A DNA stretch of 64,000 nt from Uranotaenia lowii (GCF_029784155.1 NC_073693.1:281311456-281375455); one strand, 5' to 3'. Shown: positions 22,369-34,957, counted from the first letter of the stretch. The notes: generated by a model from the letters alone, not told the origin. Program-made: numbers and translations.

Positions 22369-23373
22369 CAGTACCGTTCATAATTGTATAGAAATTGGAA
22401 GCAAGCGCACTGTCACTTCGACTTTGAACTTCCATAACTTTTTACTCTGATGATATTTTTTGATCATTTTTTTTTGCGTTAGATAGATCAACTATGACAC
22501 TATTATAACACAAAATTTGAGCTTTCTGGAGTTTGTATGGTCTGAGAAACAGTAATTCTACGAAAATCGGACTTTTTGGACTTTTCTCATTCAAACTGCA
22601 ATATATCTGAAACTACGCTACATTTTTTATTGAAATTTTGCAGAGTGATTGTTTAAATATGAAGCTAGCATGTCTGAAGTTTTCGAAAAGTTCTATCGAT
22701 GGGATCAAAAGTTACACGAGGTGCAATATTTCAGGCATGAACCTTGAAATGCGATTTCTATAGAATTTTGGACGAATGCTTTCATAGGAAAATCAAATTC
22801 TCTGTTTAACAACCAGTGAATCTATTTCAACCGAAAAATCACAACAATATCGTGAGATTCTGATTTCAAAACGCAAATGGATCATTTATTCCGATTTTTT
22901 TTCTTCATTGCTATTGCCAGACATTTTTTGTCTGATTGGTGGAGGAAACGATATTGTTCTCATGAATCGTCCAAAATTCTATAGAAATCGCATTTCAAGT
23001 TTCATGCCTGAAATATTGCACCTCGTGTAACTTTTGATCCCATCGATAGAACTTTTCGAAAACTTCATACATGCTAGCTTCCTATTTCAACAATCACTGT
23101 GCAAAATTTCAATAAAAAATTTATCATGGTTCCAGAGATATTGCAGTTTGAATGAGAAAAGTCCAAAAAGTCCGATTTTCGTAGAATTACTGTTTCTCAG
23201 GCCACACAAACTCCAGAAATCTCAAATTTTGTGATATAATAGAGTGATAGTTGATCTATCTAACGCAAAAAAAATTGATCAAAAAATATCATCAGAGTAA
23301 AAAGTTTTGGAAGTTCAAAGTCGAAGTGACAGTGCGCTTGCTTCCAATTTCTATACAATTATGAACGGTACTG
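22369..23373. mobile_element. Long-armed foldback MITE, TA-flanked (Tc1/mariner-like)
   Basis: A 1,005-bp near-palindrome between TA at 22367-22368 and 23374-23375. The ends read CAGTACCGTTCATAATTGTA on both strands. The arms run about 400 bp (22369-22770 and 22969-23373) with only scattered differences around a loop of about 200 bp. TA duplication and CAGT termini point to mobilisation by a Tc1/mariner transposase. No ORF of its own. Transcription through it would give a long hairpin RNA. Confidence 0.85.
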
Positions 23374-23375
23374 TA

Positions 23376-24649
23376 CATTACTTAACGTTCCAAAGAAAAA
23401 TAAAAACTTTCAAAAAATGTATGGATAATGACCAAACACAACAACTTCGAAGAGAAAATCCTATTGACTCTCCGTCAGCTTTTTTTTTAAATATTGTTTA
23501 CTTGAATGTTCGTCATCTTTGAAAAAGTGCACGTTTTATCTTATATAAGGTACATAGTTAGCACAAATTGGCATTGAAATTTTGCCACCTCTCCTTCGGG
23601 TGTAGTTTTATGGAAGAGAATGCATGATAAAAACACTGAAAGTATAGGCAGCAAAGAAACGAAACAAAATAAAGTATTATCAAAACTTTCTGACTCGAGA
23701 CATCTGATTTGCAGTTGCATTTGTAATAGCTTTTATAATTCAAAACAAGTCTTTCAAACTATATTTTCAGGGTTTAAATATTTATTTCTGATGTACATTT
23801 AGTATTTTAGCAGAGCTTGCAATAAATAGATTATATCAATATTTTGTTCAATATGAGCTTCCCTAAATATTATACATATTTCCCTCTTGCCAGCCTAGAA
23901 GCAGCATGAAATCAATATAATATTTAATGAAGGGATTGACATAAATTTTTTATAGGTTGTTAAGCAGTCTTGACGGCTTTTGTTTGAAATAAACATGTGA
24001 ATTTGATATTCAACTGAAAAATGTTTTGTTAACTGTGAGTCGAGTGGATAAAGTTGTGCTTTGGACGTCATTCGGAATACGGATTGGGCACCCCGCCCAG
24101 GCCAGATTATAATATTGGGCACCCAGAAACCGCAATTGACGAACGCTTTAGGAGCGCATCTGTTTCGGACTATAGCACGAATGTTCGATTCCTTGAAAAA
24201 GAATAAATATTAATTCGAAACGTTGGATGAAGAACACATAAAAAGTGTTTTAAATCTTGATCGAAAGACCGGAAGCCGATCATAACTTATCTATAATCTT
24301 TCAATTCTTAAATATTCTTTCTCAAAGAATATAATATTTCACCGATATAGCCGATAAAATAATTTCATAAAATTGTGAAAAAACTTTTAAGTTTTAAGTC
24401 AATAAATTTCGATAACAAATAAACGTCCAACAATGAGAAGACTGTGATTTTCTTAAAATATATTTTTATCACTTTTACTAACCCTGCGGTTTAGCTTCAC
24501 AAGACTTTTGAATTGAAGTTCAAACATATTAACGAACCAAAGAAACCGCTTCCAAAATTTTATTTCTATTTTTAAAGAGGAAATGTTTGAAAAAATTAAT
24601 ATTCACGAAAAAGTGTCCTTGGAATGTCACCTGACTAAAATCAATATGC
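23376..24649. other. AT-rich sequence, no recognised gene
   Basis: AT-rich. Around 24090-24130 the string ATTGGGCACCC occurs twice, and GTTCGATTCCTTG near 24191 resembles a B-box, but no complete tRNA-like unit is present. Confidence 0.35.
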
Positions 24650-26107
24650 AGTGAACGAAACAAGAATAGTAAAATTTTACAATTTGTTTTGAATTGTTTA
24701 ACGAATAAATCAAGCATAAGTTTACTTTTTTGGACGTAGCAATTAGCTTTGAGGACCAAAAATATGAGGAAAAAAAGGGTGCGAAATGAGAATACCAACA
24801 AAATCCAGATTATTTCTTAAAATTTACTTAGTAAAATTGAATAATAATGCTTCTACGAATTATTTGAATAGATAACTGCATTTTAGGGAGTTTTCTAGAA
24901 TTCCAAAGTTTTAAAAGGGGGTTTTAAGAGATGCTCCTCTAGCGTAAAGGAATTTGATATTGGAGCTATATTACTTTATTAAACTTCTTGTGTTCTGCAT
25001 TAACATTCATTAGTACGATGCAAAATGATGAAGCATAGATTCTAGGCAAATCCAAAAAACAGGCTTCTAATTCAAAAATACCAATGCCAAACACTATTTC
25101 TCTAGTTGTAAGGCACAATCTTGCACTTAAACCGAATTGATGCTCATTTTCGAATATCCGGGGATACCTTAATTAATCCCGGGATTGGATGATTTTGGTC
25201 AAGAAATAAGTAGTTACTTGGTACCGTATGAACGCCTTGGAAATTCTAAGATCACTAAATCAAAAGCTAAGAATTGCATCAAGGTCACTAAAAGTGAATT
25301 TCTTAAACCGATAATCAAAATAATGTTGTACTTTTCGATGGAGCTTGATGGATCAGACGACTAGCAGTATTATTGATATGATTTGCAGTTGAATCGGAAG
25401 TTGAGATGAGGAGGAATTTGGAGGTGGTATAGTATTGCCCAGGTGATTTTTTGTAAAATCCGGAAAAGCTTTCTGCAGCGAGAACTCCAATAAAACTGTG
25501 TTGGAAAACTACCTCTAAATGATGAATATAGACCAAAATAAACCTGGAAAGTTGATATTGAGATGTGATTTGGTTTTAACTGCAAGATAGTGCTGCCATC
25601 TACGACTTGAAACTGAAAAAAGTGTGGTTTACTGAAAGAAAAAAATCAAAGTTTTTGGATTCCAACCTGTTTTTTTTTCTGATTGAAAATAAACCCAGCA
25701 CATTGGTTTCATCATTTCACGTCATTTAAATGAAGAAATAAGTAGTTTGTTGAAGAACTCAAATATCAAATTCCTTAGTTCTAGAAGAGCATCTCTTAAA
25801 ACTTTCTTTTAAAACCTTTGAAAACTTGGAATTTTAGAAAACTCCTTAAAAATCAGTTATCTATTCAAATAATTCGTAGAAGCATTATTATTCACTTTTA
25901 CGCTGTAAATTTCTAGAAATTATCTTGTTTTTGTTGAAAAACATAAGTGGTACTATTCATATTTCGCACCTTTTTTCATATTTTTGGTCCTCAAAGCCAA
26001 TTGCTACGTCCAAAAAAAAGTAAACTTATGCTTGATTTATCCGTTAAACAATTCAAAACTAATTGTAGAAAAACATTTTTGTGATTCACAATCGTTTCGC
26101 TCACTGA
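24650..26107. mobile_element. Foldback element with about 400-bp arms
   Basis: Left arm (about 24650-25070) and right arm (about 25660-26107) are inverted copies. Landmarks are CAGTGAACGAAAC at the left end and GTTTCGCTCACTG at the right; GGACGTAGCAATTAGCTTTG against CAAAGCCAATTGCTACGTCC; and AAGGAATTTGATAT against ATATCAAATTCCTT. The loop is about 590 bp and contains CTGCCATCTACGACTT, shared with the partial copy at 13310-14070. No transposase ORF or clear target duplication. Confidence 0.75.
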
Positions 26108-26152
26108 ATGTCTCTTGTTTCCCAACTAAATTTTACAAATAGGTATGTTTTT

Positions 26153-26710
26153 CAGACAATATTCAGCTACAGCACTTCAGTTTTCTGTTATTCAAAGTGT
26201 AAGATAAAATAATTCGGAAAACAGGCTTCGGATAAAAGACTGTACGGAATGGTAAAAAAATTCCACTCGTTGCCCAAAAGAAGCTGAAAATCTGAGAAAT
26301 TACAAATTGACAAAAAGTTCGAAATACAGCTACTTTTGAAAATTCGTTAAAAATTTGGTGTTTCGTATTTTGAAAAACAAAAGTTGTAAAAATGTGAAAA
26401 ATAACGTCAACTTTCCAATCCTCTGTTCAAAATTGATCTGGTGTGTCTTAAACACTTCGGCTCATTGATGAAAACTACAGTTTTTACACCACTTTTTTAC
26501 ATTTTTGGGCCAGTCTTAAAATAAAAATATATATATATCCTTATGTGCAACGTTTAGCTTTTAACTGCAGCTTTTTTGGGCACTTAGTGACATTTTTTTA
26601 ACATTCTGTAGCTGATCTAGAGTATTTTTTCCGAAGCATGTTTTCGGTTTTTTTTTTATCTTAGACTTTGATTAATGGAAAACTGAAGTACTGGCGCTGA
26701 ATAATGTCTG
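26153..26710. mobile_element. Foldback MITE with CAGACA termini
   Basis: A 558-bp element with inverted arms of about 190 bp. The left end reads CAGACAATATTCAGC and the right end (reverse complement) CAGACATTATTCAGC. Further in, both arms share ACTTCAGTTTTC, AAGATAAAA and GCTTCGGA. No ORF; target duplication unclear. Confidence 0.65.
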
Positions 26711-27110
26711 TTACAATATAAGATTTTCAAAACGATAAATGAATTGGTTGAGAAAACAGGAGAGTTTTAACGATTTTAAGCGAGGAGTGCCAAATGAACA
26801 TTCTAGGTCTGATTAGGGAGTTTTTTTTTGTGGGCTTTAAAAAAAAGTAATGACGCAAAAATAAAGATTTCAAACATTCATTGAGGGCTCCAGAAGATTT
26901 TATTTTATTTGTATGTACTTTTGGGTAAAAACAATTCTTGAAAAATCCCCCAAACGAAAATCACCGAATAAAACTCAGCATTTTTCCAAACAAAAGTTTT
27001 AATCAACACGCGTGAACCTTAATTTTATTTAATAAATCGAAAAAATCCTGGTGATTTTTTTACCACAAAGGATATTCGAACTCATGAATTCTGAAATCGT
27101 GAATAATTTT
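26711..27110. other. AT-rich spacer between two MITE-like elements
   Basis: No gene, repeat end or RNA structure could be supported. Confidence 0.35.
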
Positions 27111-27114
27111 TTAA

Positions 27115-27834
27115 GGGGGGAGTAAGGTCTAACACTTTCAAAAAATCGATTTTTTTATTTTTTTATTTTCTTATTGTTAAACATTTCAAGAATGTTGTAT
27201 CAAATTTTCAAGTCAATCGAAGCAAAACTGTTGAAATTGTAGGCCTTTATCCCCTCTTATCTAATACTGCAAGAAAGCAAGAGCAGAAACTTAAAACGCG
27301 TTTTTCTCGAAAGCACATTTTTAAAGTCAGTGGACATCGTCATTTGAAAACTACTTCACCGATTCTTTTCAAATTTGGACATATTATCTACATATAAAAT
27401 ACCAAACCCCAACGATTTTCTTTTTTTTTTTAATTTGGGGAGATTTTACAGATAAAAAATGGTGGATATTTTCGTGAAAAATCGTAGTTTTTACTTCAAA
27501 CTGCCACAAAAATTTCATAAAATTTTTTTTAAGTTAAATAAAATCGTTGGGGTCCAGAAAACCATATATTAAAAATATTTTGCTCTGATTTTTTGACTTC
27601 AGATGATTCTGTGCTGAGATACAGTGTCCACCGCAAATCCTGTTTTCTAAAAGGCATCCTCGAAAGTGCTCCGTCACCGGCTCATTTTTCAATATTTTTC
27701 TACGAAAAAATTACTAAATGTTCTTTTAACAATGCTTTGTATAATGCAAAAATTTTTAATACATTTGTTTGAACGATAGCTCTAAAAAAATCGTGAAAAT
27801 GATGTTTTTTTACCCGTTTGACCCTACTCCCCCT
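27115..27834. mobile_element. TTAA-flanked MITE with GGGGGAGTA termini
   Basis: A 720-bp element between TTAA at 27111-27114 and 27835-27838. The left end reads GGGGGGAGTAAGGTC and the right end (reverse complement) AGGGGGAGTAGGGTC. AT-rich interior without an ORF. This is a third terminal type in the window using a TTAA target. Confidence 0.75.
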
Positions 27835-27836
27835 TT

Positions 27837-27907
27837 AAGTCAACCAGCTGAGCCATTTTTAAAATGGATAATTTTTTCAAGTCAACCAGCTGAGACTTTT
27901 TAAAATG
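27837..27907 (+). repeat. Two tandem units of about 42 bp
   Basis: AAGTCAACCAGCTGAG followed by TTTTTAAAATG occurs at 27837 and again at 27879, directly next to the right TTAA of the MITE. Confidence 0.7.
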
Positions 27908-30104
27908 AAATTCTACCAAGGTGTAAAAGGATAGAAGTACTCTTTTATGTTGGTAGCGACCTTCAAAGAACTTTTACTGCTAGCTGGCAAACATCAAGTT
28001 CAGGAGACATGATGGTGCTTTATTGAATTCCAAACCATTGTAAGGTGATCCAGCTGTAAAATTTAGGGAGTAAGTTTGTGTACACGGAAACCAGTATGAG
28101 GCAAAGAAAGCTGGAAAACGAGTGCATATTCTTGCATTTTGTTATCATAATTTAAAATATTTTCAATTACGCCAGACCGGAGAAGGGGAAAACAAAAAAG
28201 CGCAGGAATTTTTATTATATTACGACTTGAGGTGGTTTTTCGTACCTCGCTTTTCAGCATACTGGTAGCACTCATTGCAAACCCGAATAAAACAAGCCAG
28301 TGGCCATGCGTCAAATGAGTGAAAATGCCATCATCCAAACGCCATCATCACGTGTCCTACGTTGTTTGGTGGTTAACAAGATGGGTTCTTCACCTGAAGA
28401 GAGAAGAAGAGCGTAAGTAAAAGAAGGGGTGGTCCTGATGTTTGAACTGGACGTTGGAAAGAGGTAAAAAAATATGGAAAAGAAATATAAAACTGGAAGA
28501 AATTAAAACATTTCTGCACCTAACAATAAGAATATTACACAATATTTTCAGACAGATTTTCTTTTCCATAAACATGCAGAACAGTTTATTTACAAAAAAA
28601 ATGGAAAAAAAATCTGTACAAGATTCTTACTCATACTCATTAGGTTTTTCGAAAATTCAACCCTTGCCCAGCGAGGCGTGATTCGTAAATCTCATTTCCG
28701 GACATTACCTGAATAAACCCAGTTTAATCCCCAGAAAGACAAACATATCTACCGTCATACATCACCAGCCTCCGAGAAAAGCTTAAGGAACCAAAAAAAG
28801 TCACAAATTCGCTCACCATAAACGACTTTGCCTTTGTTGCTTGCGCTGTTCATTTGCTTAATTTACTACCGGTAATAAACATGTTATCACATTGCTCCTC
28901 CACCCTCATCGAAAAGGTCATCAAGCATCTTAGAGGGATATTGTCCTCGTCCTCTCCTCGATGACGATGTCTTGGAAGGGAAAAAGCCAACTCAACACGG
29001 GAAGAGATTTATGAAAAGTTTTCTTTCTTCCGAACCAAAATCGGCCCCTTGATGTCCCTTGGAAGTCGAAAAATTCCTTTCAATTCAGCAGTTTCCATTT
29101 TTTTTTTTGGTTCAGGAAAATTTATTCCTCTGAACCTACCTTGCTACCGCAAGAAAAAACGACAGCTCAATGAAGGGTAGGGAAAGTAAACTTCTTAAAT
29201 TGGATTAATTTTCCGTGACGGAGATTTCCGTTTCCACTTTTGCGTTACCTACCAGTAAATCGTACGTAGGATGTGTTCATGTGTGACAAAGGTGAGGGTG
29301 AACTTTGTGTCTGTTTGTTTTTTCCCTCGGAAGATTTGTTTGAAGAAAGAATTGTTGAAGATAACGTAACCACATAAAGCAGATTCGAAAATGCCTTAGG
29401 CAGAAGACTCATTCCGCTTTAAAATTGAAAAATTATCGTGAAGAAAAAAAAACTTGTTTTGAGGATTTACTCAAGCTTAAAAAATATGAATTTATAAAGT
29501 GAATTTCTATAACTCAGTTCTTTTCTGAGAAGAATCACTTTTCTGGTTGAAGATTTCGTCAACCGGTTTTCAAATAAACAACAACAATCGAAAGCTGCAA
29601 AGTTTAGTTTACTCTCAAGTCACGTATGGCCCATAAAACGGTCTCGAATCGAAAATGATCGATCAGGATTCTGGAGAAACAACACATTAACCCATTCCTT
29701 CAAGCCACAGCCATTGAATTCCTATTACGAACACAATAAAACCGCAATACTTAATGAAGCGCGTGAGCGCGAAACGCGATCGGTTAAATAATTTCACTTT
29801 TGACTAATTGATGAGCTGAAATATACAGGTCACTGGTAATGTCCTTAAGCGCTCCGTGGTGTTAATAAACAGCTGGAGATATTGGAAAGCTTTCGTCAAA
29901 ATAACGGACAATGTCATAAAGTCACCCTTGATGAGATGAGAAATGACTTTAAAAGAATTATAAAACAATGGGAAAAGTTGTGTAAGAGGCTTATAGAAGC
30001 CGCCTTTCTGCTCCAGGGTGTTTGTCTTTTTCCAGGAGATGTAACTGGAACTTCTTGGGGATATTCTGGTTTCGTTTGAAAACTTGAACAGTGAAATCGG
30101 ACGA
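27908..30104. other. Partly GC-richer block, possible unique host sequence
   Basis: Composition rises between about 28330 and 29900. Several ORFs of 60-91 codons occur but none has a recognisable domain. No repeats shared with other parts of the window were noticed. Confidence 0.35.
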
Positions 30105-31410
30105 AAATTTCGGAAAAATGAGCTTTTTGAAAAACATTAATTCGAAAAAAAGCAACTCTTTGTTTTTTGAATAACTTTTAAATACATGAATGGAAATTGA
30201 TGAAATTTTCAGTGATGCTACCAAGTATGTACTGTTATGTTTACATGTACAAATTTTTGTGACGTTCTGTCAAGTGCATTTTTAGATAGCGTCCAATGAA
30301 GAAGATAATAGACTTTAATTTTTCGGTGCCACGTGCGCCATCTATAATGCATACAATGAACAATCCTACTTCCAAACTAAGCCTTTTTTTAGTTTTTTTT
30401 ATTTATAAACCTTGACTTTCGAAACTTCTCAAAACTGTTAATTTGATACAATTTCTGACAATTTCAGCAGATTGTGGTCTTTCGATAGAAATGAATATTT
30501 TTTACTTTTAATCACTCCACCTCTGTTTTTGAACAGCTGCACCATTCCATATCCAACCAAAACACAGTGACAACTTTAAAGGATTTATGAAAGAATTATT
30601 CAGAGAAAAGTAGCATTTGGAGGCTTCTTTGTATATATAGCCATTCATTGGGTCAATAGTTATGTAATACTGATTGTTTTGCAGCTTTCACAGATCGCCA
30701 GCCAACTTAAAATGCTCAATATCATATTTTCACATTTTTTTCTCTTTGATCTTTTCCGGAACATCCAGGCGAACCTAGTCAACGAAAAGTTTCTGGTTGG
30801 AAACCAGCCACTGGCAGGCTGCCAGGCACTTACTAAAAGTTCGTTTTGCTTTCCTTTACGTAATTTTTCTAAATATGTTACCACCGTATTTTGTTAATTT
30901 TTACGGTGGGTAGCTTTTTTCTTTCAGAAATGTAGTCAGGCATGATTATTAGTCAGCTGAATGAACTAGAAAAAAAAAAATTTTTTTTTGTCACTTCCCC
31001 AATCAAAATTTTTGATTTGCGCTTGAATCAATCATCTTCACGTCATGAATACTGAAAATTAGAATAAATTAGCACACTTTTACATCCTCTAGGACTCCTT
31101 ACACGATTTACCATATTAACTTTTGAAGAATAATTGATTTACAGTTGATATTTTTGAGTCTCCCATAGGGACTTGCCAGAATTTTTCTCGAATCTGCTCA
31201 AAAAATGTATTCAAAGACCTTCTGTATTGGACGATATATCAAAAACCACTTGACAGAACGTCACAAAAATATGCACTGGTTAACATTACACTAGTAAGAA
31301 GCTTTACTGAAAATTTAATCAATTTTCATTCATGCATGCAGAAGTTATTTACAAAACAAAGTGTTGCGTTTTTACCTCAATAATGTCCTTTTTTCAAAAC
31401 TTTCAAATAT
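30105..31410. mobile_element. Foldback element with about 200-bp arms
   Basis: Inverted arms lie near 30105-30310 and 31215-31405. The string TTTTTGTGACGTTCTGTCAAGTG on the left matches the reverse complement of CACTTGACAGAACGTCAC on the right, with further matching around CATGAATG and AATTTTCAGT. The interior of about 900 bp is non-coding. Outer ends and target duplication could not be fixed. Confidence 0.55.
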
Positions 31411-31848
31411 TATACATGTCACATCACGCGCTGTGCAAGCCTCAAAACATCGTTACAAAATACCAGCAAACGCTGGAATTTCTATGAAAACTTAGAATAA
31501 TTTCATGTGCATTTGAATTTCCAAAATTGTCCACTCCGTAGGAGTGATTGTTGAATGAACGAGTTCACTAATCATTTGGCTTGAGGTTGAAAAAAGACGG
31601 CCAAACTAAAACAGATGTAACTTTCAATCCCCTGGACCGAATTTCACTAAATAGCTTGTGTTGAGTAACTCGCCCGATCAGAATGGAAAAAATAATACTA
31701 TACCAAGATGAAATATTTTGAAATTCAATTTTTTCTATCACATTGAGTTATAATTTAGTACTCGTAGGACGTTGAATTATCTCAAATTATTTTAATAAAA
31801 AAAATTATACAACCATACTTAATTTATATCAGTTTTTAATATGATCAT
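31411..31848. other. AT-rich spacer
   Basis: Sequence between two repeats with no feature I can support. Confidence 0.35.
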
Positions 31849-31850
31849 TA

Positions 31851-33514
31851 GACTGAGTCGATTTGGGTCATTTTTAAATTTCTGAATAGAATATTTTGTA
31901 CTGAAAAATCAATATCATTTTTTTTATCTCCGGTGAAACCGAGTCTGCTGATAGTTTTTGTGCCAATTTATAAATTTTCTGAAGGAAAGTTTTCGCTGAA
32001 CAACTTTATCGAGGACCGTAACTTCGTTTCTAATTATGCAAAAAAGTTATTAGCTATTTCGACATTGAAAATCAATAATTCAATTGACATCACTGCTGGG
32101 CCTTGCGAAGCAGCGTTAAAATCATCATATTAAAATCTTTTTTTTTTTTTTTTTTGAGGAAAAAGTCCATTAAATCTGTATAAAATCCCTAAAATCTGTA
32201 TTGAAATCTATATCTAAAATTTTCATTCAGGATGCTAACGCTGTACTACGATGACCTTTTTATAACGCCTAGCTCACTAATTTGAACTGCGCTCCTGGTT
32301 TCTCCGGACTGCGGATTTTCCAATCAGTTTAATCCTGTCATTGTGATACACCGAATCACTTTTTAGTTTTACTTCGTATGAAAAAATTTCACGTAATCCA
32401 TCTTTCAGTGCAACGGGCAATATAAGGTCACGTAAAGTTTTGATATCTTTCGCTAAATATAATATCGAATTGTATCCTTCCTGGGTTTAACACTCAATTG
32501 GGATTAGAAAATTGTGTCAAAAGTCTTCGTTTTAAGACAGTTTTTGTACTGAGTTATATTCAATGTATGTGAATATAACTCAGTACAACATAAGATTGAT
32601 GGACATAAGTATTTGACATTTTTGGTGTTTGTTGTTAGAGTACCTTTGTTCATCAATTTCTATTGCGAGAAAACTGTCCAAAGTCGCTTAAATAAGTCAA
32701 TGATATTTAACTAGCATTGAAGTTTGCCTTTCGTGTAATGTAACGTTTGTTTTTTGTACCTGATTCTCAAGCACAGGTTTCAAAATTGTTTTCGAACCTT
32801 TTCTTGTCGTTGTAAGCGCCGTTACGGTATCGATGTATGATCTGAAAACATTTCAAATTTGCAAGTGTAACAATTAAGGTTGGCTGGAAAGGTGGATCAT
32901 TTAATTGAATTATTTCCGATTAACTCAAAGTATCACTAAAATATCTTGAAACATTTTGATTTGATGGAAATCTGTTTATGATCGATAAAAATTTCAAATT
33001 ATCTGTAACAAAAAAATGTATAAAAATTCTTGGTTGGGAAAATTAAAAAAAAATCTGAATGATTACAGAAAAATCTATATATTTGGCAACGCTGTAGCGA
33101 GGTATTGCGTGAAAAGTAGCTATTCAATTCCTCGCTGGGCCCCAGCAGGGATGTCAAATGAATTTATTGCTCATCAATGCCAATAGAAATGTCCCAATTC
33201 AACACCTAATAACTTGTTCGTCTAATTAGATTCGAAGGTTCGGTCTTGGACAAAGTTGTTTAGAGGAAAATTTTCTTTAGGAGATTCATAAATTGGCACG
33301 AAAACCATCAGCTATCTCGGTTCCATAGATGAAACAAAAATGATGTTGATTTTTCAGTACAAAATATTCAATTTTCTCATACAAACATTATAATTCAAAT
33401 TTACTCATGTAAGGTTAATTAAAAATTCTGCAAAAAAATCATGGATGAGTTTTGAACCAAAACGAAGACCCCAAGGTTTGAGAAATTCAAAAATTCACCC
33501 AAATCGACTCAGTC
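31851..33514. mobile_element. TA-flanked element with GACTGAGTCGATTTGGGT termini
   Basis: 1,664 bp between TA at 31849-31850 and 33515-33516. Both ends read GACTGAGTCGATTTGGGT. Inverted similarity extends inward about 270 bp (for example TTTTGTACTGAAAAATCAA against its complement near 33340-33363, and CTGCTGGGCC against GGGCCCCAGCAG). The interior contains a long T run near 32140-32155 and a perfect hairpin at 32544-32588. No transposase ORF; a Tc1/mariner-type MITE is likely. Confidence 0.75.
32544..32588. repeat. Perfect 19-bp inverted repeat with 7-nt loop
   Basis: TTGTACTGAGTTATATTCA (32544-32562), loop ATGTATG, then its exact reverse complement (32570-32588). It lies inside the TA-flanked element and is much better preserved than that element's own arms. 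Confidence 0.85.
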
Positions 33515-33516
33515 TA

Positions 33517-34457
33517 ACGTCTAATTCAACATTGTTGAAAGGCTTCTGGTTTTGTTTCAGCAAGCAACAAAATCACAACAGATATGCATAAAATAAAAGT
33601 GAAAAAATATTTTTTTTCTTGTTGTATATTTTTTCTATTGAAACTTTTTCTATTTAAAAACTTTTAAATTAAATATTTAAATTTGTTTATTCCTAATGAT
33701 AACATAAAATTTATTTTGAAACTTAAATTTCTGGGTTTATTTAAATAGTTTCATTTTCCTCTCTTGTTTAAACGTTTATTTTGGAACGTTCTCAAAAGAA
33801 AATGATGTTTTTTGTATTTGTCTTGCCACTTTGAATCGTTATCAAAATCAAACAATTTTAATAATGCTTTAAGCGTTATCAACACTTTCCACACTTAAAC
33901 ACAAAAAAACTTATGGTTACACAAAAATTATTTTGAGGCCAGATTACGATTTCAATTCAATGAATCAATTAATATAATAGATAGTTTACAATGAAGTCTC
34001 AATCGTCATGGAACAAAAATATTGCTGTCGCATGTCAGCTTCGAGATTCTTTGATCGGGTTTTTCGTGTTTATTTCAAAATATTTTCGAAATCAAAAACG
34101 AATCATGAGTTTAGAATCAAAATCAAGTATTATTACAAAACTTATATAAAAGAATAAAAAGCTTATGCACATAAAAAAATAATCTAAAAATTAGAATTCC
34201 ACAATCAGCATTAGTTCTCTTGCAAAGAAATGGTTCATATTCTTCTTTAGCTTGTTTATATAGTTTATAACTTTCAGATTTCTAAACTTGATAAAAAATC
34301 TCAAGCACTAGCCCGATAAGGAGATCATACCAGAATAATAACTGAAACAAATCCCAACCAGATATTTATGTATATTTTATTTTAGAATAAGATATTTATT
34401 TCTACTCCAGTTTTAATTTTATAATCCAAGTTTTAGATTCAGAATTTCATCAATCTG
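33517..34457. other. AT-rich sequence up to the assembly gap
   Basis: Very AT-rich with no supported gene. Confidence 0.35.
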
Positions 34458-34957
34458 NNNNNNNNNNNNNNNNNNNNNNNNNNNNNNNNNNNNNNNNNNN
34501 NNNNNNNNNNNNNNNNNNNNNNNNNNNNNNNNNNNNNNNNNNNNNNNNNNNNNNNNNNNNNNNNNNNNNNNNNNNNNNNNNNNNNNNNNNNNNNNNNNNN
34601 NNNNNNNNNNNNNNNNNNNNNNNNNNNNNNNNNNNNNNNNNNNNNNNNNNNNNNNNNNNNNNNNNNNNNNNNNNNNNNNNNNNNNNNNNNNNNNNNNNNN
34701 NNNNNNNNNNNNNNNNNNNNNNNNNNNNNNNNNNNNNNNNNNNNNNNNNNNNNNNNNNNNNNNNNNNNNNNNNNNNNNNNNNNNNNNNNNNNNNNNNNNN
34801 NNNNNNNNNNNNNNNNNNNNNNNNNNNNNNNNNNNNNNNNNNNNNNNNNNNNNNNNNNNNNNNNNNNNNNNNNNNNNNNNNNNNNNNNNNNNNNNNNNNN
34901 NNNNNNNNNNNNNNNNNNNNNNNNNNNNNNNNNNNNNNNNNNNNNNNNNNNNNNNNN
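34458..34957. other. Assembly gap, 500 N
   Basis: Exactly 500 unknown bases, a length often used as a placeholder; the true size may differ. Sequence on the two sides should not be treated as contiguous. Confidence 0.98.

Noticed and set aside
24020..24200. Possible tRNA-like unit with GTTCGATTCC
   Set aside because: The A-box-like and B-box-like strings are about 170 bp apart and separated by a duplicated ATTGGGCACCC; no tRNA fold is possible.
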